Shown piece by piece: positions 35,527-43,012 of a stretch of DNA of 64,000 bases. Below the pieces are notes generated by a model. It was not told the DNA's origin and did not search any database. It saw only the letters and a program-made list of their open reading frames with translations. The stretch is from NCBI RefSeq assembly GCF_024721305.1, contig NZ_JAMXOD010000008.1:58739-122738 (forward strand), written 5' to 3'. A program made the position numbers and the translations under genes. Source of the DNA: Aequitasia blattaphilus (GTDB lineage Bacteria > Bacillota > Clostridia > Lachnospirales > Lachnospiraceae). How positions within the stretch are numbered: the first letter of the stretch is position 1; every line of letters starts with the position of its first letter.

Positions 35527-36333
35527 TTATTTCCCTAATTGTTCCAGAACTTTCTTTGTAATTGAGGCAACTAAGTCTGCGTCTGTTCCTGCTTCTTGAG
35601 AGGTACTTCCACAACTGCTTCCACAGCTATGACAGCTTGGCTTTCCTGCTTTTGCATTTGGGCAAACGTTTGCAGGATGCTTTCCTGGTAAACCAAATTG
35701 TCTTCTGATTTCATAAAGCTTTTCTACTTGTTCTTTGTTTAACTCCTGAGGCCCACCGATTTGCATTGTCTGCCATAGAAGTTGAGCGTAGAATTCTACT
35801 GATTCCATCTTATGATACGCATTTAACAGTGAATCAGAAAATGTAAGCGCACCATGATTTTCTAAAAGTACTGCGTCAAAATATGGTAAATGCTCAGATA
35901 CTGCATCTGGGATTTCATATGTTGAAGGAGTACCGTATTTCGCAATAGGAACACATCCAAGAGCAATTACTGCTTCCGGCATAATTGGTTGTGTTAAAGG
36001 AATTCCTGCAATCGCAAAAGTTGTAGCATAAAGAGGATGAGCATGTACTACTGAATTTACATCTGGTCTCTCCTTATACACGCGCATGTGCATTTTAATT
36101 TCTGAAGAAGGCTTAAACCCTTTATTTGCTTGAAGAACATTTCCTTCTGCATCAACTTTACAAATATATTCTGGTGTCATGAAACCTTTGCTTACTCCTG
36201 TCGGCGTGCAAAGAAACTCGTTGTCATTTAATTTCACAGAAAAATTACCGTCATTAGCAGCAACCATTCCTCTGTTGTATACTCTTCTTCCAATCTCACA
36301 CATCTCTTTTTTGATTTCGTACTCGTTAACCAT
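35527..36333 (-). CDS. Class II aldolase (L-fuculose/L-rhamnulose-1-phosphate) with C-terminal encapsulation peptide
   Basis: The 268-residue protein has the class II aldolase fold: NDGNFSVKL, the acid-bearing SSEIKMHMRVY, zinc histidines in VVHAHPLYA and ENHGALTF. It cleaves fuculose- or rhamnulose-1-phosphate to DHAP and lactaldehyde. Residues 216-250 add a Cys-rich segment (CPNAKAGKPSCHSCGSSCG). The last 18 residues (DADLVASITKKVLEQLGK) form a cargo helix, so lactaldehyde is probably made inside the shell. This tailed aldolase marks GRM5-type loci. It is the first gene after promoter P2. Confidence 0.92.
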   Translation of the reverse strand: MVNEYEIKKEMCEIGRRVYNRGMVAANDGNFSVKLNDNEFLCTPTGVSKGFMTPEYICKVDAEGNVLQANKGFKPSSEIKMHMRVYKERPDVNSVVHAHPLYATTFAIAGIPLTQPIMPEAVIALGCVPIAKYGTPSTYEIPDAVSEHLPYFDAVLLENHGALTFSDSLLNAYHKMESVEFYAQLLWQTMQIGGPQELNKEQVEKLYEIRRQFGLPGKHPANVCPNAKAGKPSCHSCGSSCGSTSQEAGTDADLVASITKKVLEQLGK

Positions 36334-36364
36334 CTTTAAATTTCCTCCTTGGATTTATAACCTA

Positions 36365-36449
36365 TGTGTTTGTTTCGTGTTGTTTTCTCTTGAAGTTTAC
36401 CACACAATCCCACATTAGTCAATAATATTATATGTTGTTTTTGTTGTTT
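36365..36449 (-). promoter_or_regulatory. Promoter P2 of the aldolase-to-DeoR operon with candidate DeoR sites
   Basis: On the minus strand TTGACT (36422-36417), a 17-nt spacer and TAAACT (36399-36394) form a promoter. The spacer holds TGGGATTGTG. AAAACAACA-type direct repeats lie on both sides: at 36430-36449, inside the end of the pduV-like gene, and at 36365-36390. The same words occur at the promoter of the dehydratase gene (40633-40712). Confidence 0.7.
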
Positions 36450-36898
36450 TCTTCCCAGGGAAGTACATCCCCTTCCTCTTTTAAATACTCCAATATCTCA
36501 GGAACACCTTCCCCAGTTTTTGAGTCCACAAGAAAAATTTTCCTACATCCTGCTAAGTGCAGCCATTTCCTGGCTCTTTCCACATTTCCCTTGGGGTCGT
36601 TAATCTTTGTAACAATCCCTATCACCTCCCGGTTTGCTACCGGTGTCACACAAGGCGGATAAAGAGAGTAGCTTTCCGTCGAGGAAAGAAGAAGTCCCAC
36701 CACATCCGCTTCATAAGTATAAAGGGCTAATGCATGTCCTAATCCGTGAGTTTGAACATATTCTCCCGGCGTATCAATAATCACATCAAAATTGTTCACA
36801 TATTGCGTTTTGTGATATTGTATCTTTTCACCTTTTAAAGCTTGGGTTAATGTGGTTTTCCCCGTTTCGCTTCTACCTGCTAATACGATTTTCTTCAT
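36428..36898 (-). CDS. pduV: PduV/EutP-family small GTPase
   Basis: The 156-residue protein has a P-loop GRSETGKTTL at residues 8-17, a switch region IDTPGEY and the guanine-specificity motif TKINDP, then SKTGEG. PduV-type GTPases are associated with microcompartments and proposed to help their distribution in the cell. The terminal codons, for ENNKNNI, form part of the candidate DeoR operator. It sits between the PduU-like shell gene and promoter P2. Confidence 0.88.
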   Translation of the reverse strand: MKKIVLAGRSETGKTTLTQALKGEKIQYHKTQYVNNFDVIIDTPGEYVQTHGLGHALALYTYEADVVGLLLSSTESYSLYPPCVTPVANREVIGIVTKINDPKGNVERARKWLHLAGCRKIFLVDSKTGEGVPEILEYLKEEGDVLPWEENNKNNI

Positions 36899-36901
36899 CT
36901 T

Positions 36902-37264
36902 TTATGTCCTTGTAATTTCACATACAGAAAAGTTCATTTTTTCCTTCACATAATTTAATACCGCCGATAAGGAAGCTTCTGCTTCTGATATTGTTCCGGT
37001 TACAATCAGTGTGCCGCTAAAGCGGTCTACGAATCCAATCTCTACTCCCGCCGCTTTCATTGCCACATCTGCTGCAATAATCGCCGTTTCCGCCGGCGAA
37101 ATCGTCAATACACCAATCGCTGATTTGCTATGATCCACACTTGGGTCTAACCCAAGTTTTTGATAGAGGACCTCATCCGGACTGGCAATTAAGTGAGCAA
37201 TCGTAATTTCTTTTCCTGGTACGAGCTCCTGGACGATTCTTTGTGGTCTGTTCATTTCTTCCAT
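36902..37264 (-). CDS. pduU: Circularly permuted BMC-H shell protein (PduU/EutS type)
   Basis: The 120-residue protein starts MEEMNRPQRIVQELVPGKEITIAHLIASP. PGKEITIAHLIASP is the PduU/EutS signature whose N-terminal strand helps form a small barrel plugging the pore. The BMC core SAIGVLTISPAETAIIAAD follows. It occurs after the activase with a 1-nt gap. GGAGGATAAA precedes the ATG. Confidence 0.92.
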   Translation of the reverse strand: MEEMNRPQRIVQELVPGKEITIAHLIASPDEVLYQKLGLDPSVDHSKSAIGVLTISPAETAIIAADVAMKAAGVEIGFVDRFSGTLIVTGTISEAEASLSAVLNYVKEKMNFSVCEITRT

Positions 37265-37265
37265 T

Positions 37266-38066
37266 TTATCCTCCTATCTGACACTCAATACCGGACTCTT
37301 CTTTCGCTACCAAGAGCAGCCCGTTCATCTGTTCATTTGAAGGTGGTGCTACATCACCCATTTGGTACTCTCGTCCCAGTCCTTCATATTTATCCTGTCC
37401 CAATCTGTGATAAGGCAGCAGATGAAGTCTTTTTACATTGGGAAGCGTTTTTGTGAACCGGGCAATGGCTCGAATTTCTTCCTTCGTATCATTGAATCCA
37501 GGTATAACCGGAACCCGGATACTTAATTCTGTCAATCCCGACTCGCTGACCCTTCGTACATTTTCAAGCATCAGCTCATTTCCCTGTCCGGTGTGCTCTT
37601 TGTGCTTGCGGCTATCCATATGTTTAATATCATAAAGATATTGATCTAAATAAGGAAGGAGACCTTCAATAATTTCCCACTTTGCTCTTCCTGTGCTTTC
37701 AATTGCTGTGGTAATTCCTCGTTCCTTCGCCCCCTTTAAAAGAGCTGTAGCAAACTCCGGTTGAGTAAGAATTTCCCCACCAGAAAGAGTGAGTCCTCCC
37801 CCTGTTCTTCTATAATAATTACGATCCTTTTCCACAATATCCAGAACTTCTTTTACCGTTACATCTTCACCAATTACCTTTGGTTTTCCCTGTACCATCA
37901 TTGTCTGGATTTTATACTCCTGGGATTCAGGGTTACTGCACCAGCGGCACCTAAGAGAACATCCCTTTAAGAACACAATTGTCCTTATTCCATCTCCATC
38001 ATGGATGGAATAACGCTGTATATCAAATATTCGCCCTTTTGTCTCTAAAGTATTAGTTTGCGTCAT
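37266..38066 (-). CDS. Glycyl-radical enzyme activating protein (radical SAM)
   Basis: The 266-residue protein has the radical-SAM CxxxCxxC motif in GCSLRCRWCSNPE, preceded by SIHDGDGIRTIVFLKG, as in pyruvate formate-lyase activase. TGGGLTLSGGEIL and the C-terminal LLPYHRLGQDKYEGLGR are also typical. It makes the glycyl radical on the dehydratase. The insert with two extra ferredoxin-like clusters, common in activases of dehydratases such as DhaB2, is absent. The start overlaps the dehydratase end by 14 nt, so the two are coupled. Confidence 0.93.
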   Translation of the reverse strand: MTQTNTLETKGRIFDIQRYSIHDGDGIRTIVFLKGCSLRCRWCSNPESQEYKIQTMMVQGKPKVIGEDVTVKEVLDIVEKDRNYYRRTGGGLTLSGGEILTQPEFATALLKGAKERGITTAIESTGRAKWEIIEGLLPYLDQYLYDIKHMDSRKHKEHTGQGNELMLENVRRVSESGLTELSIRVPVIPGFNDTKEEIRAIARFTKTLPNVKRLHLLPYHRLGQDKYEGLGREYQMGDVAPPSNEQMNGLLLVAKEESGIECQIGG

Positions 38067-40596
38067 AGCTTCCCTGCTCCGTTCTTTTTATAATGTCATC
38101 CTGCAGTGATTTGGACAATGTTGTAAAGAGAGCACTGTATCCTGCCACGCGTACCACCAGGTGCTTATATTGATCCGGATTTTTTTGTGCGTCTAGAAGA
38201 GTGTTTCGGTCTACTACATTGAACTGCATATGGCTTCCCTTTTGATCAAAGAAGGAACGAATCAATCCAACAAAGTTATCCAAACCTCTTTCTCCACTTA
38301 ATGCCGACGGATGGAACTTCTGGTTAAATAGGGTTCCATTTGATGCAATATAGTGATCCAGCTTCGCAACAGAGTTTGCTGCTGCGGTTGGTCCATTCTC
38401 ATCAGCTCCCGCTCTCGGTGATACTCCGTCCGCAACTGGTGTATGGGCCAGCCGGCCGTCTGGTGTAGCTCCTGTCTGTGCTCCTAATGGAACATTTGCC
38501 GATACGGGGTATAATCCCGCCTGGAAAATACCACCTCTTGGATTTTTGTACTTTTCAAGTGGTCTGGTGTAAGTGTAAGCTACATCTCTGGCAAATAAAT
38601 CCACTTCCTCAATATCGTTTCCAAACTTCGGTACTTCCTCAATCAAAGCAAGAATTTTCTCTCCTTTTTCCTTTACCTCAGCGGATTCGAAGGTTTCAAC
38701 AATTCCTTTAATGATTGCTGCAATTTCCGTTTCATTTAAATTTTTCTTGTCCGTAACCATTTCACCTGCCACTTGACTGGCAATATCTGCAATGTCTTCC
38801 GGAGCAAGACCTTTTCCAAAATTGGTAATCAAAGCTTCTTTTAAGTCTTTCATAGAAATTTTCTTTTCTTCAAATACAAGCTTTTTAATGACAAAGAGGG
38901 AATCTGCCATATTTGCAATCCCAAATCCCTGTGGCCCGGTAAAGTTATAAATTGCTCCGCCTTCCTGAAGAGCTTTTCCTCTTTTGATACAATCATCTAC
39001 CATTGATGATTCGAAGGGAAGAGGACATCTTGCAGCGTGAGCAACATCTATTGCATTATCCGCATTGACTAACAGCTCAATCATATAATTCATTTGAGTT
39101 TTATATGCATCGTAAAATTCCTCAAAACTTCCCATCTCTTCTACTGCTTTTGTCTTCGGTCCAATTTGAACCCCTTTATCCACTCCTCTTGAGAAAACCA
39201 GCTCCAAGGGTCTACACATGTTAAAGAATGCCGCATCATGCCATCCTTCTGTTTTTCCCATGATCTGAGGCTCTACACATCCGATAATACAGTAGTTTCT
39301 CGCTTCTTGAAGCGTTAACCCTCTGCTCTCTAATGATGGAATAATCACTTCATCATTGTAGTATGCCGGAAGTCCAATTCCTGTTCTGGTCAGCTCTGCC
39401 GCCTTTACTAAGAATTCGTGAGGGGATCCATTCCATACACGAACAGACAGTGATGGCTGTGGAAGAAATACGTGTCTGGAGGCTTGAATTGACATAAAGG
39501 ATAAATCGTTCGTCACGTCAATACCATCCTCATTTTGTCCGCCTGCAATCAGATTTTGGAAAAGACTGTATCCTGCAAATCCTTCTGCACTTCCTGCGTC
39601 TCGAACCTTATTTAAATCATTTAACTTCACCCAAATACAGTCCATAAGCTCTTGGGCGAATTCTCTTGTAATCTTTCCTGCCTTTAAGTCCTTTTCATAG
39701 TATGGATACATATATTGATCAAACCGTCCCGGTGAAATGGAGTGTCCACTGGACTCTAACTGTAACAGCTGTTGAACGAACCAAACCGACTGACATGCCT
39801 CATAAAAACTTCTTGCACCATTTTCCGGTACATTACTGCAATTTTCTGCAATGTGCAAAAGCTCCATCTTGCGGGTTGAATCATTTTCCTTTTCACTCAT
39901 AGAAAGAGCCAACTCAGCATACCGTCTTCCATAAGCAATCGTTGCATCACAGCTCATCATTACGGCTTCTAAAAATCTGGATTTTGTTTGGAAATCACCA
40001 TCTCCAGGACTTAATGTTTCCAACTCTTTTTTTGCTCTTTCCTTGATTCCCGAAAAACCAATTGCTAAAACTTCATCATACTTCACACATATATGTCCAA
40101 CTCCGTTATAGTAATAGTTTCCGGTTGTAAAAATGTTATGTTCTATGGCAAGCAAGGTCTCCGGTTCCATGTAAGATGTGGCCAGATCACTTGTAGTCTT
40201 CCCTTTCCAATAAGGGTGTATCTCCCGCAAATCTTTTTTTGTCTTTTCTCCAATATAAAAAGGATCTGCACTTCTTGTTTCTACTGTATCTAATTCTGCT
40301 TCCAGCCATTCATAAGAGAATTCTGGATAAGTTTGACATCCCCTTGGAGCTAACGTACTGCTTCCCACAATCAATTCTAAATCTCTGATTGTAATTGGAA
40401 TGTTTTCTACAATATGTTTGTAAGCCTTTGCTCTTCTTATAATAATCGGTTCATTTTCCGTTTCCTTATAAGACTCTGTTATCAAAAGGGCTCTTGCCGA
40501 CTCGATTTCCGGCATTTTTGCATATAAGTTTTCTACAAGCTGTGTTATACGATCCGTCTTTTTAATATCCTCACTGTTATAGGTATATAGTCCCAT
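38053..40596 (-). CDS. Glycyl-radical 1,2-propanediol dehydratase (signature enzyme of the compartment)
   Basis: The 847-residue protein has the radical-site cysteine Cys440 and Glu442 in CIIGCVEPQ, and the glycyl-radical loop RVAGYSALF with Gly819 near the C-terminus. Its partner activase follows immediately. It removes water from 1,2-propanediol to give propionaldehyde without B12. A glycerol dehydratase role is less likely given the aldolase and PduP context. It has no obvious N-terminal cargo helix. It is the first gene after promoter P1. Confidence 0.92.
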   Translation of the reverse strand: MGLYTYNSEDIKKTDRITQLVENLYAKMPEIESARALLITESYKETENEPIIIRRAKAYKHIVENIPITIRDLELIVGSSTLAPRGCQTYPEFSYEWLEAELDTVETRSADPFYIGEKTKKDLREIHPYWKGKTTSDLATSYMEPETLLAIEHNIFTTGNYYYNGVGHICVKYDEVLAIGFSGIKERAKKELETLSPGDGDFQTKSRFLEAVMMSCDATIAYGRRYAELALSMSEKENDSTRKMELLHIAENCSNVPENGARSFYEACQSVWFVQQLLQLESSGHSISPGRFDQYMYPYYEKDLKAGKITREFAQELMDCIWVKLNDLNKVRDAGSAEGFAGYSLFQNLIAGGQNEDGIDVTNDLSFMSIQASRHVFLPQPSLSVRVWNGSPHEFLVKAAELTRTGIGLPAYYNDEVIIPSLESRGLTLQEARNYCIIGCVEPQIMGKTEGWHDAAFFNMCRPLELVFSRGVDKGVQIGPKTKAVEEMGSFEEFYDAYKTQMNYMIELLVNADNAIDVAHAARCPLPFESSMVDDCIKRGKALQEGGAIYNFTGPQGFGIANMADSLFVIKKLVFEEKKISMKDLKEALITNFGKGLAPEDIADIASQVAGEMVTDKKNLNETEIAAIIKGIVETFESAEVKEKGEKILALIEEVPKFGNDIEEVDLFARDVAYTYTRPLEKYKNPRGGIFQAGLYPVSANVPLGAQTGATPDGRLAHTPVADGVSPRAGADENGPTAAANSVAKLDHYIASNGTLFNQKFHPSALSGERGLDNFVGLIRSFFDQKGSHMQFNVVDRNTLLDAQKNPDQYKHLVVRVAGYSALFTTLSKSLQDDIIKRTEQGSYDAN

Positions 40597-40632
40597 ATGA
40601 TCAAAAACTCCTTTCTTACCTAATTACTGTTG

Positions 40633-40712
40633 ATTATAAAGCAACACCTTCGCAAAGTCAACACAATCCCACTATTTATTATTGGTTTTTATGTTGTTTT
40701 ATTTTGTTTTTC
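40633..40712 (-). promoter_or_regulatory. Promoter P1 of the propanediol dehydratase operon with candidate DeoR site
   Basis: On the minus strand TTGACT (40661-40656), a 17-nt spacer and a perfect TATAAT (40638-40633) lie 37 nt before the ATG. Upstream are TGGGATTGTG and the repeat AAAACAAAATAAAACAACAT (40709-40690), which match the words around promoter P2. Confidence 0.78.
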
Positions 40713-40723
40713 TCTCATTTCCA

Positions 40724-40752
40724 TTGACAAATCGCAATAAATCCCTCATAAT
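40724..40752 (+). promoter_or_regulatory. Promoter of the PHP-domain gene
   Basis: TTGACA, 17 nt and CATAAT lie 43 nt upstream of the ATG at 40795. The divergent dehydratase promoter is 63 nt away, so both may share regulator sites. Confidence 0.7.
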
Positions 40753-40794
40753 TCAATTATTATGTATGGTAACGCACAGGAAAGAAGGTATCAT

Positions 40795-41511
40795 ATGGAC
40801 AATTACTTATTTGATATACACACTCATACCATCGCAAGCGGACATGGCTCTTCAGCTACAATTACGGACATGGTAAAGGCTGCAAAGGACAAGAATCTGT
40901 CCTTGCTTGGGATTTCTGACCATGGTCCTAAAACTTTAGGCGGCGGACGGCCTTCTTATTTTAGAAGCCTTCCTTTTTCTATTCGAAAGCGGATGGGAAT
41001 TGAAATGCTCTATGGAGCAGAGGTAAATATCTTAGATGAGGATGGTTCTTTAGACTTAGAGGATGAGCTTTTGAAGAACTTAGATTTCGTTATCGCCAGC
41101 CTTCACCGACCTGTTTTCAAGCCTGGATCTATTACTGAAAACACAAGTGCATATGTCAACGCAATGAAAAATCCCTATGTGAATTTTATCGGGCACCCTG
41201 ATGATACCCATTTTCCTGTTGATTATCATGTATTAGTTGTAGAAGCTATGAAAAACAAGGTAATCCTTGAGATCAATAACTCTTCCCTTAGTCCAGAAGG
41301 TTATCGGGGAGATACACGATTTAATGATTTAATGATTCTAAATTTACTGAAGCACTACCATTATCCCGTGCTGCTTTCCAGTGATTCTCACGGATCGGCT
41401 CATGTGGGAGATTTTTCTTATGTAAATGAGTTGCTTGAAAAAGCTGATTTTCCTAATGAATTGATTTTGAATAATTCTGTTGGGGAGTTGAAACGATGTA
41501 TTAGTCGGTGA
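40795..41511 (+). CDS. PHP-domain phosphoesterase (YcdX-like)
   Basis: The 238-residue protein starts MDNYLFDIHTHTIASGHGSS, where DIHTHT is the first metal motif. GISDHGP, GAEVNILDEDG, ASLHRP, GHPDD and SSDSHGSAHVGDF complete the trinuclear metal site of the PHP family. It should hydrolyse a small phosphate ester; the substrate is not clear. The ATG at 40795 has AGGAAAGAAGG upstream; an in-frame ATG at 40762 is weaker. It is divergent from the dehydratase operon and may belong to the same regulon. Confidence 0.88.
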   Translation: MDNYLFDIHTHTIASGHGSSATITDMVKAAKDKNLSLLGISDHGPKTLGGGRPSYFRSLPFSIRKRMGIEMLYGAEVNILDEDGSLDLEDELLKNLDFVIASLHRPVFKPGSITENTSAYVNAMKNPYVNFIGHPDDTHFPVDYHVLVVEAMKNKVILEINNSSLSPEGYRGDTRFNDLMILNLLKHYHYPVLLSSDSHGSAHVGDFSYVNELLEKADFPNELILNNSVGELKRCISR

Positions 41512-41512
41512 A

Positions 41513-41570
41513 AAACGACCTCCTAAAAGTTTAGATGCTTTGGTCTAACTTTTAGGAGGTCGTTTTACAT
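41513..41570. terminator. Strong bidirectional terminator
   Basis: AACGACCTCCTAAAAGTT and AACTTTTAGGAGGTCGTT form an 18-bp stem with a 16-nt loop. T-runs lie on both sides. It can end the PHP gene (+) and a possible short minus-strand transcript starting near 41635. Confidence 0.92.
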
Positions 41571-41613
41571 TTTTGAAGGACATTTTAATTACTATCGATA
41601 AATCATCTGGCAT
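41545..41613 (-). CDS. Possible 22-residue peptide with own promoter and terminator
   Basis: The reading frame MPDDLSIVIKMSFKNVKRPP plus KS starts at an ATG with AAAGGTGGTGATACAA upstream. A promoter (TTGGAT, 17 nt, TATAAT at 41669-41641) lies 30 nt before that. The TAG stop lies in the arm of the terminator at 41513-41570. It is shorter than normal gene-finding limits. No family is recognised. It could equally be a small RNA of about 120 nt. Confidence 0.35.
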   Translation of the reverse strand: MPDDLSIVIKMSFKNVKRPPKS

Positions 41614-41640
41614 TTGTATCACCACCTTTCATATATATAT

Positions 41641-41669
41641 ATTATAACTGGTCTTTATAATATATCCAA
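41641..41669 (-). promoter_or_regulatory. Promoter-like sequence for a short minus-strand transcript
   Basis: TTGGAT and TATAAT are separated by exactly 17 nt on the minus strand. The 237-nt gap between the PHP gene and rhaA contains this promoter, the short frame and two terminators, nothing else. Confidence 0.5.
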
Positions 41670-41708
41670 TAGTAAATTCAAGACGTATATCTCCATTCTC
41701 CTATATGC

Positions 41709-41737
41709 CAAAAGGGACTGCAAAAACAGTCCCTTAA
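41709..41737 (-). terminator. Terminator of rhaBA
   Basis: On the minus strand AAGGGACTG and CAGTCCCTT pair around a T-rich loop and are followed by TTGG. It starts 12 nt after the rhaA stop. Confidence 0.82.
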
Positions 41738-41748
41738 ATTACACTCTA

Positions 41749-42999
41749 TTATCTTTGTGAAAGTACATCCTTCTCATACTTCTGAACTTCCTTAAACCAT
41801 TCAGCTTTTTCCGGCACTTCGTTCACTTCACAGAAGTAATCCCATACATCGCCGAAAGGATAGCATTTTAATTCTTCCTGCATAACCATTAATTCACTGA
41901 ATTCCTGATTATCCTGCATTTCTTTCAGCTTCTTATTCGGACTAAGCATAGCCATCATCAAAGCTTTTTGCATATTTCTCATCCCAACAACCCATGCAGA
42001 AATACGATTAATACTTGCATCAAAGAAATCAAGACCAATAATGACACGGTTCAGTGCATCATTTCTCACAATTTCCTTTGCAATCTCTTTCGTTTCATCA
42101 TCCAATAACACAACATGATCACTATCCCAGCGAACTGGTCTTGTAACATGAAGAGCAATCTTTTCGCTGAATAACAAAAGTGAAGAAATCTTATCCGATA
42201 CCATTTCCATTGGGTGATAATGTCCATTATCCATCAACGGTGTGATTCCTTTATTCATTACGTAGTTCATAGTAAATTCTGCTGAACCTGCTGTATAAGA
42301 CTCTAAACCAATACCAAACACCTTAGACTCAAGACAAACCAATACTTTTTCTTTATCATAATCAATGCCTAAAATTTGATCCAAAGAATCTTTGTATCTT
42401 GCTCTTGGTCCCATGCGGTCTGCTGGTACATCTTTAAATCCGTCTGGAATCCAGATATTCATAAGGCAAGGACTTCCCAATTCTTCTGCAAAGTACTGAG
42501 AAATACGGATACAAGCTTTTCCATGGTCAATCCAAAATTTACGTACTTCTTCCTTCGGATGAGTCAATGTATATTCATTCGCTTTATCATGAGAGAAAAA
42601 TGTCGGATTAAAATCCAGTCCAAGTCCTCTTTCTTTTGCAAAATCAACCCATTTCTTAAAGTGCTTTGGCTCAAGCTTATCACGATCAGCCCATTCACCC
42701 TCTTCAAAAATCGCATAGCTTGCATGAAGATTAATTCTATGCTTTCCTGGAATCAAGCTTAATGCTTTGTCGATATCTTTCATTAATTCTTCTGGAGTTG
42801 TTGCCTTTCCTGGATAGTTTCCAGTTGCCTGGATTCCACCGGTAAGCTCTCCCTTTGTATCAAAGCCTGCTACATCATCTCCCTGCCAGCAATGCATAGA
42901 AATCGGCACTGACTTTAGTAAATCCAACACCTCATCTGTGTTTACACCAATTGCTGCATACGCTTCTTTTGCACTTTCGTATCTTTCTCTTGTTGTCAT
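41749..42999 (-). CDS. rhaA: L-rhamnose isomerase RhaA
   Basis: The 416-residue protein contains SMHCWQGDDVAGFD, INLHASYAIFEEGEWADRD, DFNPTFFSHDKAN and GLDFFDASINRISAW, the known metal-binding and substrate segments of RhaA. It converts L-rhamnose to L-rhamnulose. It follows rhaB by 13 nt. Length equals the family norm. Confidence 0.96.
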   Translation of the reverse strand: MTTRERYESAKEAYAAIGVNTDEVLDLLKSVPISMHCWQGDDVAGFDTKGELTGGIQATGNYPGKATTPEELMKDIDKALSLIPGKHRINLHASYAIFEEGEWADRDKLEPKHFKKWVDFAKERGLGLDFNPTFFSHDKANEYTLTHPKEEVRKFWIDHGKACIRISQYFAEELGSPCLMNIWIPDGFKDVPADRMGPRARYKDSLDQILGIDYDKEKVLVCLESKVFGIGLESYTAGSAEFTMNYVMNKGITPLMDNGHYHPMEMVSDKISSLLLFSEKIALHVTRPVRWDSDHVVLLDDETKEIAKEIVRNDALNRVIIGLDFFDASINRISAWVVGMRNMQKALMMAMLSPNKKLKEMQDNQEFSELMVMQEELKCYPFGDVWDYFCEVNEVPEKAEWFKEVQKYEKDVLSQR

Positions 43000-43012
43000 T
43001 TCTTATTTCCTC

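Noticed and set aside
28187-40596. B12-dependent propanediol utilisation (pduCDE)
   Set aside because: The large enzyme is a glycyl-radical protein with Cys440 and Gly819 motifs and an adjacent radical-SAM activase. No diol dehydratase subunits or reactivase are present.
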